Below are positions 15,052 to 26,680 of a stretch of DNA of 64,000 bases, piece after piece. The position numbers and the translations under genes are program-made. The notes beneath the pieces are model-generated. The model did no database searches. It was not told the DNA's origin and saw only the letters and a list, made by a program, of their open reading frames with translations. Every line of letters begins with the position of its first letter. Position 1 is the first letter of the stretch. This DNA is from Trichodelitschia bisporula (lineage: Eukaryota; Ascomycota; Dothideomycetes; Phaeotrichales; Phaeotrichaceae): NCBI GenBank assembly GCA_010356995.1, contig ML996688.1, positions 434,001 to 498,000 on the forward strand. The letters run 5' to 3'.

Positions 15052-17487
15052 CTATGCCGCAAGGACTTGCCTAGGCGGGAGTCCAAGACTGCTATTCGCA
15101 CTGCTGTTCGACGAGTCGATACGCCCGCTGGCGCCGCTGTCCCCACTCTCGGCACTGGCGCTAGCACTGCCGGTCAATGAGCGGTCTCCAGGCTGCTTCT
15201 GCGGATACAGGGAGCCGATGTGCTGCTCAACAGCCTGAGGGGCAACTGCGTTGCCATGTCCGGGAGGATGGCGGGGAACTGGCTGTCTCATGCCAGGAGG
15301 GGACGGACGCCCGCCGGCAATTCCGTTGGGGTACGGCCCGTTGGGGTATGCTCCGCCGTGTTGGTAAGGACCACTACCATTAGGGTAGGAAGCTGAAAAC
15401 CCGTTCGGCGGTGAAGGCCGCTTCGGAGGGCCGAGCGGGTTCCCGGGAGAAGCGCTCTGGCGTCGAGGAGGATAAGGACCGTGCTGGGCATTTCTTTGAA
15501 TTTCTTCAAGTCTAGTGGAAGTGAGGGAATTCTGTCTGGATTCCTGACCCATCGCCGCGCGATCCACATTGCCGTATCTGTTGGAAGAGTAACCAAGCAT
15601 GGGGTTGTTCATCAGACTGTCATGCAGACCGGGAACGTCCGCCATCAAGCGAGTGCTCGTCCGATTCTTGTTCCGCATAAACAGATTCCGACCACGAGAC
15701 GACACAGGCGGGTTGTCATATCGGAGGTTGGCATTTTGTGTGCTCGGCCCCTTACGATTCCGGCGCGACGTGATGCTCATCATGTCGAAGTTCTCGTCCA
15801 TTATGGCAGGGTTCGGAGCACGAGCCATGTTCGGGTCGATGAAATCGTCGTCATCCTCGTCATCTTCAAATCCCGTCTGGACAGGAGGAGGACCCGGCCG
15901 TCCGCGCGGCGGAGCACGTCCCATAGCCATTTGTCGCTCCCGCAACTCCAATTCTCTTTGACGGAGCTGGAGCTCACGTTCCCTCAATGCCAAATCCGTT
16001 GTCGACGCGCCGTTCTGCATCGGCCCCTCGGCATAGACACCATTCAGCGTCTCAGAAGCGCCTTCAGGAATGTTGTCGTAGAGCATCAGATGGCTGAACT
16101 CTTCCAGGTTATCGCCCTCGAGTGAACCACGATTTGAGGGACCAGGCCCATGACCGTTAGGGATACCGTTCGGGATGCGGGGACCGTAACCGTTAGGCTG
16201 CGGTGGACCGCGCCTCATTGCGCTGGGAGGTCCTTGCATTGATGGTGCGCGTCCACGGCCCATCCCATTCATCGGACCGTTGCCATTCATGACCGGCCTG
16301 GCATATCCAGCAACTGAAGATGACCGCGGTGGGGGCTTGACGCCAGGCGAAATTGGCGGTCGGTTCGGCTTGTTCGCGTTCTTGTAGCGGAGCAGGGCGT
16401 ACAGAGTCTCTAACCGCGGAACAGAAACCCCAGCTTCCCGCGCCAGCTTGACCGGCGAACCAAGGTAAGTCTCAACTTCCATCGGCCGACCGGCAACGAA
16501 GTCCTGGTACATGACGCCGTGAACTTCTCCAGGGCGGATCATATTCTCCATGGTTGTCTCCTTGAAGTCTGGCGGAAACGTGCAACCGTTGGCGGCTGCA
16601 ACTGCGAGGAGCTCGTCAATCGCACCGTTCACGATATCCCGCACACCGACAATCTCTAATAACTCGGCATGATTAGGGCACTCAAAAAGGACGCTGGCAG
16701 GGTGGAAGGCGATGGGGCTAGAAGCATGTTAGACCAGTTCATAATTGCAGGGAGCCAACCATACCCAATGACTCTCTCAAACTGCTGCTGCCGAATGTTT
16801 TCGGACACAGTGCAGTTAACGCGACCAGTGGTCAACGTCATCGCCAGAGCTTCTGCCATGTCCCGCTGAATGGATTCCGGTATCCGCGAGTTCTTGTTTG
16901 CCCAGCCAACCGAGATGTCCGTTGCTGAACCACGATGCTCGAATTGGTCTGCGCCCAGTTGTGCGAGGTCGGCACCGCAAACGAGTGACAGGACAACATT
17001 TGTGGGAAAGCGCTGCACCAAGTATTCCTCCACTCCGAGTGACGTCGTCGTATTGAGGAGAATGCACGTGTGTTGGGGCGTGACAACCGGCTCGATGATT
17101 TTGGCGAGGTCGTAGATGTCAGGTAGGGCTTTGACGCATAACAGCACATAGTCGAAAGGGGACTTCGGGTTATGTGACGCTTCCTCGGTAGACTGAATGA
17201 CTGCACCACAAGGTTAGGAGGCAAAGCAGGGCTGAACGGAGTACCAACCTGAGTGAGGTAGAAAACGCTCATTGCCCAAAGCCTGGGACCTATTCGCACG
17301 TGGTTAGGACTGCCAGTGAGCGCGACCGGGTAACTCACTTCATGGCAATGCCATACTGGGCGACGGCCTCATACTGAGCCTTCCAAACCAAAGTTACATC
17401 GCAAGCGTTCGTGGCCTGGAGTCGCCATGAGAGAAAGGCCGATACAGCATTCCCGCCGACTACACAATATCGATTAGTCTCAGTCAT
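15052..17487 (-). CDS. Ketopantoate reductase (ApbA/PanE)-like protein with long disordered C-terminal tail
   Basis: Exons 17339-17487, 17249-17289, 16765-17200 and 15052-16717 encode 763 residues. Residues 1-~330 have the PanE/ApbA layout: an N-terminal Rossmann strand-loop (CVVGGNAVSAFLSWRL), YVLLCVKALPD, LLNTTTSLGVEE, then the all-helical C-terminal domain with MYQDFVAGRPMEVE. By eye the segment equivalent to the catalytic-Lys/Asn motif reads FERVIGPIAFHP, so lysine appears replaced by arginine and the Asn by Pro. It is therefore doubtful that it makes pantoate. S. pombe Mug72 is a similar fungal family member of unclear role. The remaining ~430 residues are Pro/Gly/Asn-rich and disordered, with a charged heptad-like stretch (LRERELQLRQRELELRERQ, about 450-470), an acidic patch (EDDEDDDDF, about 495) and many PNG repeats. 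The four splice joins keep the frame. Confidence 0.87.
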
Positions 17488-20400
17488 GGCTGTCTGGAGC
17501 TCAACAGTGGTTGACGGGTGGTTCGAGGATGGAGGGGTGAAATGTGGTTTTGGGGGAGTGAAGTGAACCGCCAGTCTTTGCAGGAAGGCGAAGACGGGCT
17601 AAAGCGGAGCGGCTAGGCCTGAGAAAAGTGGGGATGGACAAGCCGATCGTGTTTCTTTTCGCACGATTTGCGAGGTGGTCGGGGTCTTTGACATACCTGA
17701 GAGTATGCGCAGCCGGGGCGCGGTAGGTGCCATTGTATGTTCCGGATATCAGAACGGAGGAGGCAGGTGTGCCGCCTGTACCGGGAGGATGGGGAGGAGT
17801 GAGAAACCCAGGCAACTCTTTCGATGTTTCAACGAGACAATTCGCCCGAGCGGAGCTTATCAAAGCCGATGGAGGAGGCCGATGCGTATCTTGGAGGCTG
17901 ACGGGCCGGAGTTGGAAGTGGAGTGTTCCTGGGTCCAGCTACCGCCTAACGAGGCCGGGAAATTGCGAGATCTAACGAGTGACGATTGCGAGGAACGACG
18001 ATGCGATTGTGTACTTTTTCGGCCTCCAACTGTCCACCAACAATTGTACCTGAGGATCCACGAGGTTTTGTCCGAGGAATTTTTTGGGTGGTGAGGCGGG
18101 TTTAGGAGAGAGAACCCTTTTTCGCGCTGGGGGGCTGGTCGAGGTTGAGTAGCTTTTTTTCGGGTGAGAGGGGGGGGTGGGTGCAAGATGATGTCTTGGA
18201 TGGCGGAAGACGGAGGCTTGGTAAGGTGAGTCGAGGATAGGTTTTGGGGGCTTGGGTGTGAGTGGACGACAGGCGGGTTTGAGTGGGGGGGGGGTAGAGG
18301 TGTGAAGGAAGGAGGGAGGTGGGATGGGAGGAGGGAAGTAGTGTCCTCCGTAGCAGCGGCCCCAACCAAGGAACACTTTTAGGTCGGAAATCGGGGGTAT
18401 TGGGGCGAGGTGGAGCTAGGAAGTGTGAGGAGATTGAGATGAAGTGTTTGGGTTTTGGCGGGGGTGAGTTGGCGTAGGTACAGTTTTAGTGGGGTTTAGG
18501 AGGTTGCGAAAGTGTGTAGGGATGGTGGAAATGTAAGAAAAATGAGGGAGGGTTTTTTTTTTTGGAGGTTGGTGAAGTTGGTGATGAAGAAATAATAAGG
18601 GAAAGGGCCCCTCTCCTATTTTCACTTGATACCCCCTGCTTGGAGTGTGGTGAAGTGGCAGATGGGACCTTCCGCGTGTTGTGAATGGGGTCGCAAGGGT
18701 GAATGGAGGGGACAAGACAACGAGTTTGTGTCTCTTCAACGGTCGTGAGAGCCACAGGTTGGAAGGGAAGACAGAGGCAAGTAGTGGGGAAAGGCAAGTC
18801 TGGGGCTGAGGCAATTGGACCAGGGAAGGGGAACGTGCGTACCTTGAAGCGTGGGTGAATGTTTACCTCGAATAGGCTGGTTTCGTAGACTGTGACGACA
18901 CTAAGGGCGAAGGAAGATAAAGTGGAACATGTGGCTGTGGTGGTTGCAGGTTGAACTGAGGAGACGGCGGTAAGTGATAGTTGAGGTGGAGGTTGAGGTT
19001 GAGCTCGTTGAAGTACAGTTTTAGAGTAGAGCAAGCAAGAGCAATGCGCCGAGTGAGGTGAATGAGGTTTAGTGGGAGCTTGATGTCGTGAGATGCCGGA
19101 AGCTCCACATCCCAGAACTATGCGCGGGAAGCCGAGAAGACGAAGAAGAAAGGCTTGTGCAGAAAAGCCGCGTGCACTGTACACTGCACTATCCTACGGA
19201 CTTCGCAGCTGTGCAGAGAAAGCTTGTGCTTCCTTTGTCTCCTCTCTCGCGGATGTCTCGCCGATTGTGCAGGGCAATGATTGCGAATCCCCTTACTACC
19301 GCAAACGAGAGTAGTGGTGGCTGGCGGTCCGTCTTGTGGGCATGTACCTATGCGTACAATGGATGCCAATAATGCGTATCGTCTCTGTCTCGTCGAAGGA
19401 AGCGAGAGAAAACCGTGGAGCGAGCGACGGTGACAATAATGACAACGAGGAGGAGCGAGCGATTGTGGAGAGGAAAATGAAGAACACGACAGCGAACAAG
19501 CAATCTACTTTTGACTTCAAGAACTGCGAACCCGCAAATGTTAAAAAGGCACCCGCCAACCGAGCCAGAAAGCTTCGAAAAGAGGGAGATGTTGCTGGCT
19601 GCTGCAGCCGCCTCCTGCTTGCTGTTGGGGGGAGAATCATCAACCAACGGATGAGAGGCGAAAAGATATGCCTGCGGCTGCTAGCCAGCATGTTCACAGC
19701 CTCCGTGTGTGTGTGGTATGTTTCTGCGTCTCCCGTCTCTTGTCTCCCGTTTCTTGCCTTCCATTAGGTTGTCTCTCCCTCAATTCACTCGTTCGTCGAC
19801 TTCGCTGTCCTCTCACAGTCTCTCTTCACACTCGCTGCCTGCCAACGCCTCGTCCAACTCTTCTGCCTTCTCAAGCCGCCGCCATCCCGCTATTGCCTGG
19901 GCTTGTCAGCTGCAGGAGCAAGCCAAGATCAGAGACAAGAAAGGCTGGCGCGGACCCTTTCCGATGGAAGAATTCTCTTGAAAGCTTTGGCCGGTTACTT
20001 CAGTACGATAGATTATTCGCTGATCCTTGCGCTACAGTTACCAACTTAGCACCCTGCTTCGCCGCCGTCTTCTACGTGTTTGTCCCCATTTTTTTCCCAA
20101 CTCTCCTTCCGCGGGGGGGAGTTGACCGAAACGGCAAGCTAACGACTGCAACGGCCGCCGTCTATCACTATGTAGCATCGCCAAACGTACTTAATCTAGC
20201 TTCAGCTTGCCCGACCCCTTTGCTCCACCGCGTGGACATACTATGACGCAGGAGAGGGAAACATTGAGTCCCCCGCATGAACGGTCGCCCAAAAAACCAC
20301 AGTCGCGATAACCAAGCAGCTCAGCCTTCATCTCCGTGATTTGTCCCCGGATAAACGCACGCACCTCCTTTGATCGCAGCTTTGGCCCTAGTCTGCATTG

Positions 20401-23400
20401 CGCGCGCAGCCTGCAGCAACCGGATTGCCCAAGAGAGAAGCAGGAATCTGCAATAGGGAAGTCGGGGGTTCGGTACTTTCGTGCTGACGCCCTTTCGCCC
20501 TGCGGCTTGCCAGCCCCCAAGCTGCACTCCAGGAAAATCGGGGCCAAAGGAAGAAAGAAAAATAGGAATTTTGGAGACATGGGATACGAATGGAGAATGT
20601 CCACCTTCCCGGACCCCTCCGGCTCCACGTCTCACCAAAGGGCTGACCCTATCCAACAGATCCAACCCCTCCAACCCCTCGTCAATCACGTTTCGATTGA
20701 AACCACGAGTCTATATACTCCATTCCCCAAAGTGTCATCCTCTCCCGATCCTTCTCCTTTTCCCAGTCCTCGGTCACCGCCACATCTCCACCCACGACGT
20801 CGTGGACACGGCAAAGTGACAACGACAGCCACACCGCAATCCTCCGGAGCCGAGCTAGCGGGAGACAAGCGGCCCCCAGCGGGAGTCTGGGCACACGCTT
20901 CCTAGCCGCCAGCAAGCCTGCTCCGCGACGTGCCTGTACTAATACGCTTGCGTATCCCTCTCACAGCTCACAGCGCGTGCACGAGCCGCCGCTTCGTGGG
21001 GGAGACCTACGTCAAAGGCGTCTGTCAAGCAGGCTCTTGGAACTAGCCGGATAGAATTAAACAGAGCTACTGTAGCCCGGCAACCGAGCCGATGCCTTTC
21101 TCGCGTTCGGCGCGCGGCAAGAATCCGGCATCTCATAAGAGTGCGAAAAAAAGAAGAGCGAAGTGCCGGCTTTGATGGGTGGTGTTGCGACGTGGGCGAT
21201 CGCTCGGCAAGGCGGGCACGGCGGGTTCGTGACGCCAGCGCTGTCCGACTCGGCCTCACTCTCCCTTCCGAGTCGCGCAGCACGCGTGTGCATGAGATGT
21301 CTCTCATCGCGCAGGAGAGACCTCCGCTGTGCGCGTCCCGGTAGTCCTTGCGTAACGACGAGGTTTCGAACCGCGACACATGTGTGCCTTAACCCCTCGT
21401 GGGGGCATGGGGAGCAGGCGACGTCGAGCGTGAAAGTGGCACACGGCGCGCATGCAGAGCATTTTTTTGTGGTTGAGCTGCATCCACCCCCTCTCCGGGA
21501 GCGGGGATCTCCATCACGTTTTCTTGTAGAGAGGTTCCGTTGTGCGCCACTTTTGTCGTCAATGCGTAATTACGGAGCGTCTGGTACGCAGCCTAATCGC
21601 TGTCAGCGCCTGTCGCCTGTCGTCTATCGTCTCCCCTGTGCGGATTATCCGGCGCCACTCAGACAAGATCTCGAAATATCCCTCCACAGGGAAAGCACGC
21701 CAGTGCGCATTTACCGGTAACGATTTTGGCCGGCAAGTCCCTGATAGGGATCGGCGGCAGGCTGTTGATGTTGTGGCTGCGGTGATACCCGTTTGGTTCG
21801 ACTGGTACCCCGTTAGGGCATAGTGGCCGCGCGATTGGCGGGCGTCTCGCAATTTGGTGGCCTTAACTTCGTCCACCTGTCAGCCCCCTATTGCACTTTA
21901 GGTATTGTAAACGGGTCGGGCCCTGCCTGCCAGGCTGATATCGCCCTATGGGATCATCGATATAAGCCCAAGGAAGAACGGATCTCTTGCCGCCCCTCGC
22001 GGCTCATCCACCAAACAACCCCAATGTTCTCACATGCGCCACAGTCAGACAGATACTGTAGTTTAGAGACTTCATCCCGCACCCGAAGACCATCATTGAT
22101 CGAACGGGCGCCAGAGAGAGATAGCGGCGAGCAACTGATAGACGAGCCGGAAAATAGATGGATATTGCACATCAGCTTTCCCGCTTCGTGGCACGCTAGT
22201 TCGGAGGAGTTGCCCCCGTGATACTAGACCGCTGTTCATGCAGCATCGCTCGCAATAGACGACCTTTAGTGTATCGATATATGCCGCCTTTGTGCACCAA
22301 CCTTAAGATCTGCAGAACAGGTTTCGCGGCATCGCCTCCTATCGATTGGCTTCAGCTGACAGCCCGCTGCATGCACTACGAAAAACGTCGGCTACGCTTT
22401 TGAGCCTCGTACTTCTCGGGTCCCGCTATGCCGTGCTGGCTTTGCTGCTTCACTTTCAAACTTGGTACGTACTCCCGCGGCTAATACTGCAACTGCACGG
22501 CCTATTTTCTAGCGGTGACGAAAGTGCCCGTCCGCTTAACAACCGACATGTCCTCCCCGCTCATAAACGTCGATTGCGCAACCGAAGTCTCGCAGGTCAG
22601 GAACTCATCAACGACCAGCCGGCATCCCGCGCACACCATTCATACCATAGTACCCCACACACCATCTGTCCGGTCCAAGACTCGTACGAACCATATTGCC
22701 CTGCATGCGCATCTGCAGCATCTATGCACTTTGCCGCCCCAGTCCATGTCTCTCATCATCCACTGCCCTCTCCTCGCGCGATACAGCAGCTCCGGACACC
22801 GCCCCTCGTCTTCAGATAGAGGCTTCCGCACACAATCGCCGCATCTCAATCAACGCACGCATCCTGCACTGACATGAATCGCGAGATCCACAATCGCGTA
22901 CTCCGTAGTCTGGCCGCCGCCCCCGCGCTTGGGGAGATGGGAAGGGGTTGTTGGATACTGAATGTTCCCGCGCGGGCCGACTGGTATAATTGACCCGGAA
23001 GGCCACGGCACACAGGCGCGCGCTCGCGCAGCGCCGGCTGCAAATAGATAGACGCGCAAAATCCTCGTAGCTTGTAAAGCGAATAAGAAGCACCCGTTAA
23101 AAAAGCTCAAAGAACCCCAAGCCCACACATCCACGCCCAGCGCCGCGCCGAACGCCACTATGAATCCCTCCCGCCCACCCCACACCGTTCGGCTCCCCAC
23201 CGACAACGACCGCGCGCACCGCCTATTCGATGACGATACACAAAAGACTGTAATCAATCTCGCGCCCCCTTCTCTGCCTCAGCATCTCGACATTCCGCCA
23301 TCAAAGCCAAACTGCGCCACACCTCCCTTTCCTCCCTATCTCCGGTACGTACCGGCGACATCCGCGGCGCAACGCGCGCTACAGCCACGCTTGCTTGCTC

Positions 23401-26400
23401 GCTCGCCTTGTGCCCGTGATCCGTGCTCTCGCCTCGCGCCTTGAACCCCGTTCCTGGGTCCCGACGTCGGTCCTCGGGCGGACATCATCCCTATCGGCGC
23501 ACATATCGGGCGGGCGCGTACGGTAACAGCCTTCAAATGCGCGATGTGGGCTCATCGTCCAACACTCAGCTGAAGACACACTCGTCCGCACTCCGGACCT
23601 AACTCCTCGCTTGCAGCTCCTCCATCAACGCACTTACAGCAAGCAAGCGCATAATCACTCAACTTTCTAGCCTTTTCGACAGTTTGTCACCCGTTTAATC
23701 CCATCAAATCCGCTAAAAACCATGGCAGAGATACGTTCCCCACTGTCCCCCCCATCCCTGGAACTTATTTCGCCATCCCTGCCAGGCACGCCCGCCCCCG
23801 GCCCGGGCGGCGCGCACCCGGGGCGCAGGGATGGCGGACCCGGCGCCAGGGCGTGAATGCCGACGGCCAGGGTGAAATGGGAAGCACAATTGGGAGGCCT
23901 CGTAGGCGAGGAGAATCATAATTAGGGACTAGGTTAGCGAAGCGCGAGCGCGGGGGCGTGGGTACCACAAAGCCCCCGGGTTCGAAGGGGGGGCCAAGGG
24001 AAGATACCACATGTCCACCCGCTCGGGCGCGGTACTAGCACGACTAGCCCGGGATGATGGGGAAGTAGGTTGCCGTGGGGGACCATAATTAGAAAGCGCG
24101 ATATGGACATGGGCGGGAAACCGTGAATATTGATGGGAAATGCAATTTCCATGAGGGCCGGTGCTTCTCGGCCTATCGTCCCAGCCTTGCGACTTGGAGC
24201 TCGGGGCCAGCCTTGCTGCCTCGTGGGCCAATGATGCGTGTGGTAGGGTGCAGGAGTGGAGTGTCGACCACGCGGGATGGAGCCTGGGGTGTTTTTGGGG
24301 GTAGGTTTGTAGTTAGGACGGGTGTGCGGTACCACGTTGGCGAGTTTCGGCATCCCGAGGTTCGGGTCGGTCACAGGGACAAGGAAGTTGTGGTATGTAA
24401 GGCTCCTAGGGGAGATTGATATCATGTCCACGATACAGAGGCTTCGGTTCCTGAGGGGACGACGGATGAAGATGCTCCGACTCGCAGGCACCGTGTACGG
24501 TTTCTACGAAACACCGGTTGCAGCGTAGGTATGTACCTGAGTAGTACATGCAGTCATTCAACGACGCTGCAGGTTCGCCGTCACATATTCGCTGGTCATG
24601 GCTGTGGTTTCAGCGGTACTTGAACGGCTTGTCCTGCTAGGATATACTCTCTTGCACTCGAGTGGGGGTCGTGATCGCGTTAAGCTCTGGCCAGACCGGG
24701 CCGTTCCATGAAGCGAATCCCATTACCGCTTTGGGGGGTTGGTGATATCAATCGTGAACGGACCCATTCAACTTCGACTGTTTTCGGTCAGGGCAGGCTC
24801 TGCGCAAGGCTGTGCTCGCCTCTATCTCGTTCACCGTAGTAACCTAATCGTTCCCATCTTCCTCGCTGTCCCAAAGTGTCCTCGATCGCGATGTTGATCC
24901 ATCCCCTGGCCGGGTCATCAACTCGACCGCGCGATGCTCAATAAACATCGCCATCCATCCATCATAAGGCCGCGGGAATTACCCAAGGATAGTAACCGAT
25001 AAGAAAATCCCCGACGAACGACTGGCTGATCTACTCGCCATTTGCAATACGTCCAGGAACTAATCGATTCACGTTGATCAACGAAGGGATGTCGTTGTCG
25101 TTGGTCTGGCGCAAGCCGTTTTGCAGGGAAGATAAGTACGTGGAGGTCTTGACTCGGTATCCAGTGGCACAAGCTACCATATTGGGTCGCATAAATCCTG
25201 CATGAAGCTCATTTGTTAGAACAGTCGTGATAATTGGCTCGTCATAGCCATGGTCAATCTTCAGACCCGCTCCAGAACTCACTCTCAATTGGCACTTTTC
25301 GCCCCCTCGGACAAAATACCACAAATGCCTTTCGTCAAGCTACATAGACACGGGACAAGCGGGCATCAAGATATTGGCGCCAGTTCCAGATCACCAGTAC
25401 ATCTTCCCCACTCACCAATCACACACCAAAGACAAGGCAAAACGTCGTCACGACCCCACCCCAACCCGCAGGCTCCCAGGCTCGCACCCAGAACGCAGCT
25501 ATTTTTGCACCGCCCACCCGCAAGCTCGCCCCAACCACTCGTCCCCAGATCAGCGGGCAGACCCGCGCCCGCCACATTACCCACCTGCCCACGAAGTGCA
25601 AAGCAAAATATTGAACATTTCTCCGCCCGCCCACCGCGACGGCAAAATGCGCGATAAGCGAGCGCGTCCAAGCGTGAATCCCGCGTCCGTCATCAGCCCC
25701 GCCCTCTCGCGCTGAAGCCGCATAATCAGTCGGAGCCTCGCGGGAAAGAAACTTGCACGATCTTACCGGTAGAAAAGACGGTGACAAGAAAACCCGGACT
25801 CGTCGCCGCTATCTCCGCAAACCCGCAGGTCGTGCCTGCAGTCTACTGCGTACTAACTTACGCAGTACGTACGGTGGTCGCATCTCGCCATCGCCAGCCA
25901 TGCAGACACGCAGGCGGATCACATTACTGCCGATCTCCAGCTTCCGCTCCAGCAAACCACGTCAAAAAAACTCGCGCAAACTTGACAAGTTTGACAAGCG
26001 CCGCCCCGGAGTGGCGGCGGGGTCCAACTGCCCTGTTTCCCGGAGGCTGAATGTGCGGTCCGAATGCGGACTGGCGAGGTGCCCGATGAGGATGAGAGGA
26101 ACGCGTGGCCGTGCAGCGAGGGGCGGTCCAAGGTCGCCACGGTCGCTTAGCGTTGCTTGCGCCGGGCGCGCGTAGCTTGTTCTTGGTTAACTGCGGTGCT
26201 GGAATTCTTGGATGGAGCGCCGATGCGGGCATGCGTTGGCGATGAGTGGTTTAGCTTTGTGGGGGAACTTGGAGGTGCAGCTTCCCCGCTACTGCGGTAT
26301 TCGGTGGTGGGATAGCTTTGTGTGGATGGAGTTGTGATAGTTGATTCTGACAATTTTCATTCTCTCACAGCTCCTCCTACCCTAGTTCGAGATTCCAATG

Positions 26401-26680
26401 GCAACAGTTGAAATCACACTGTGAACCAGCCAATATGTGACAGAGTCTATCCGTGAACAACCGGAAACTGTAAGTGTCATTAGAATAAGCTCACAAGCTT
26501 GTCCGTCCACAGAGTGGGACAGCATTTTGGCCATGGACCACATCACTGGCAACGAGAAAAGATTACGAGATGAGAACGCCTTTCCTTCCTTGGTTAACCC
26601 GTTGATCGTGAACGAAATAGTACTACAGGAAAGGTCGATTTTTAAGCATCACGAGAACACCCTAAACCAATGCCTTCCGA
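17488..26680. other. 9.2 kb gene-free block
   Basis: No reading frame here shows a recognisable domain, a plausible intron chain or normal coding texture; the longest frames (189 aa at 20336, 185 aa at 23934 minus, 185 aa at 21163) are low-information. The block is not AT-rich, so it does not look like RIP-mutated repeat or an AT-rich centromere, and I see no terminal repeats. About 18090-18960 is strongly purine-rich on the plus strand, that is, a pyrimidine-rich minus-strand leader-like tract pointing to the reductase-like gene. About 19690-19900 is pyrimidine-rich on the plus strand. About 22500-23700 and 25370-25750 are C-rich. It may hold long promoters or non-coding transcripts. Confidence 0.55.

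Noticed and set aside
14532-15167. 211-codon minus-strand frame downstream of the reductase-like gene
   Set aside because: Partly overlaps the real gene's 3' end in another frame, no domain, no splice support.
20336-20905. 189-codon plus-strand frame in the gene-free block
   Set aside because: Pro/Ser/Arg-rich low-information sequence with no family features.
21340-21440. tRNA-like B-box (GGTTCGAAACC on the minus strand near 21367)
   Set aside because: T-stem has a mismatch, and no A-box or acceptor stem can be built upstream.
23934-24491. 185-codon minus-strand frame
   Set aside because: No domain, signal or conserved motif, and overlapping frames on the other strand are similarly open, as expected by chance in GC-rich DNA.
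17488-26680. Centromere or RIP-degraded repeat island
   Set aside because: Base composition is not AT-rich and no repeat structure or terminal repeats are visible.
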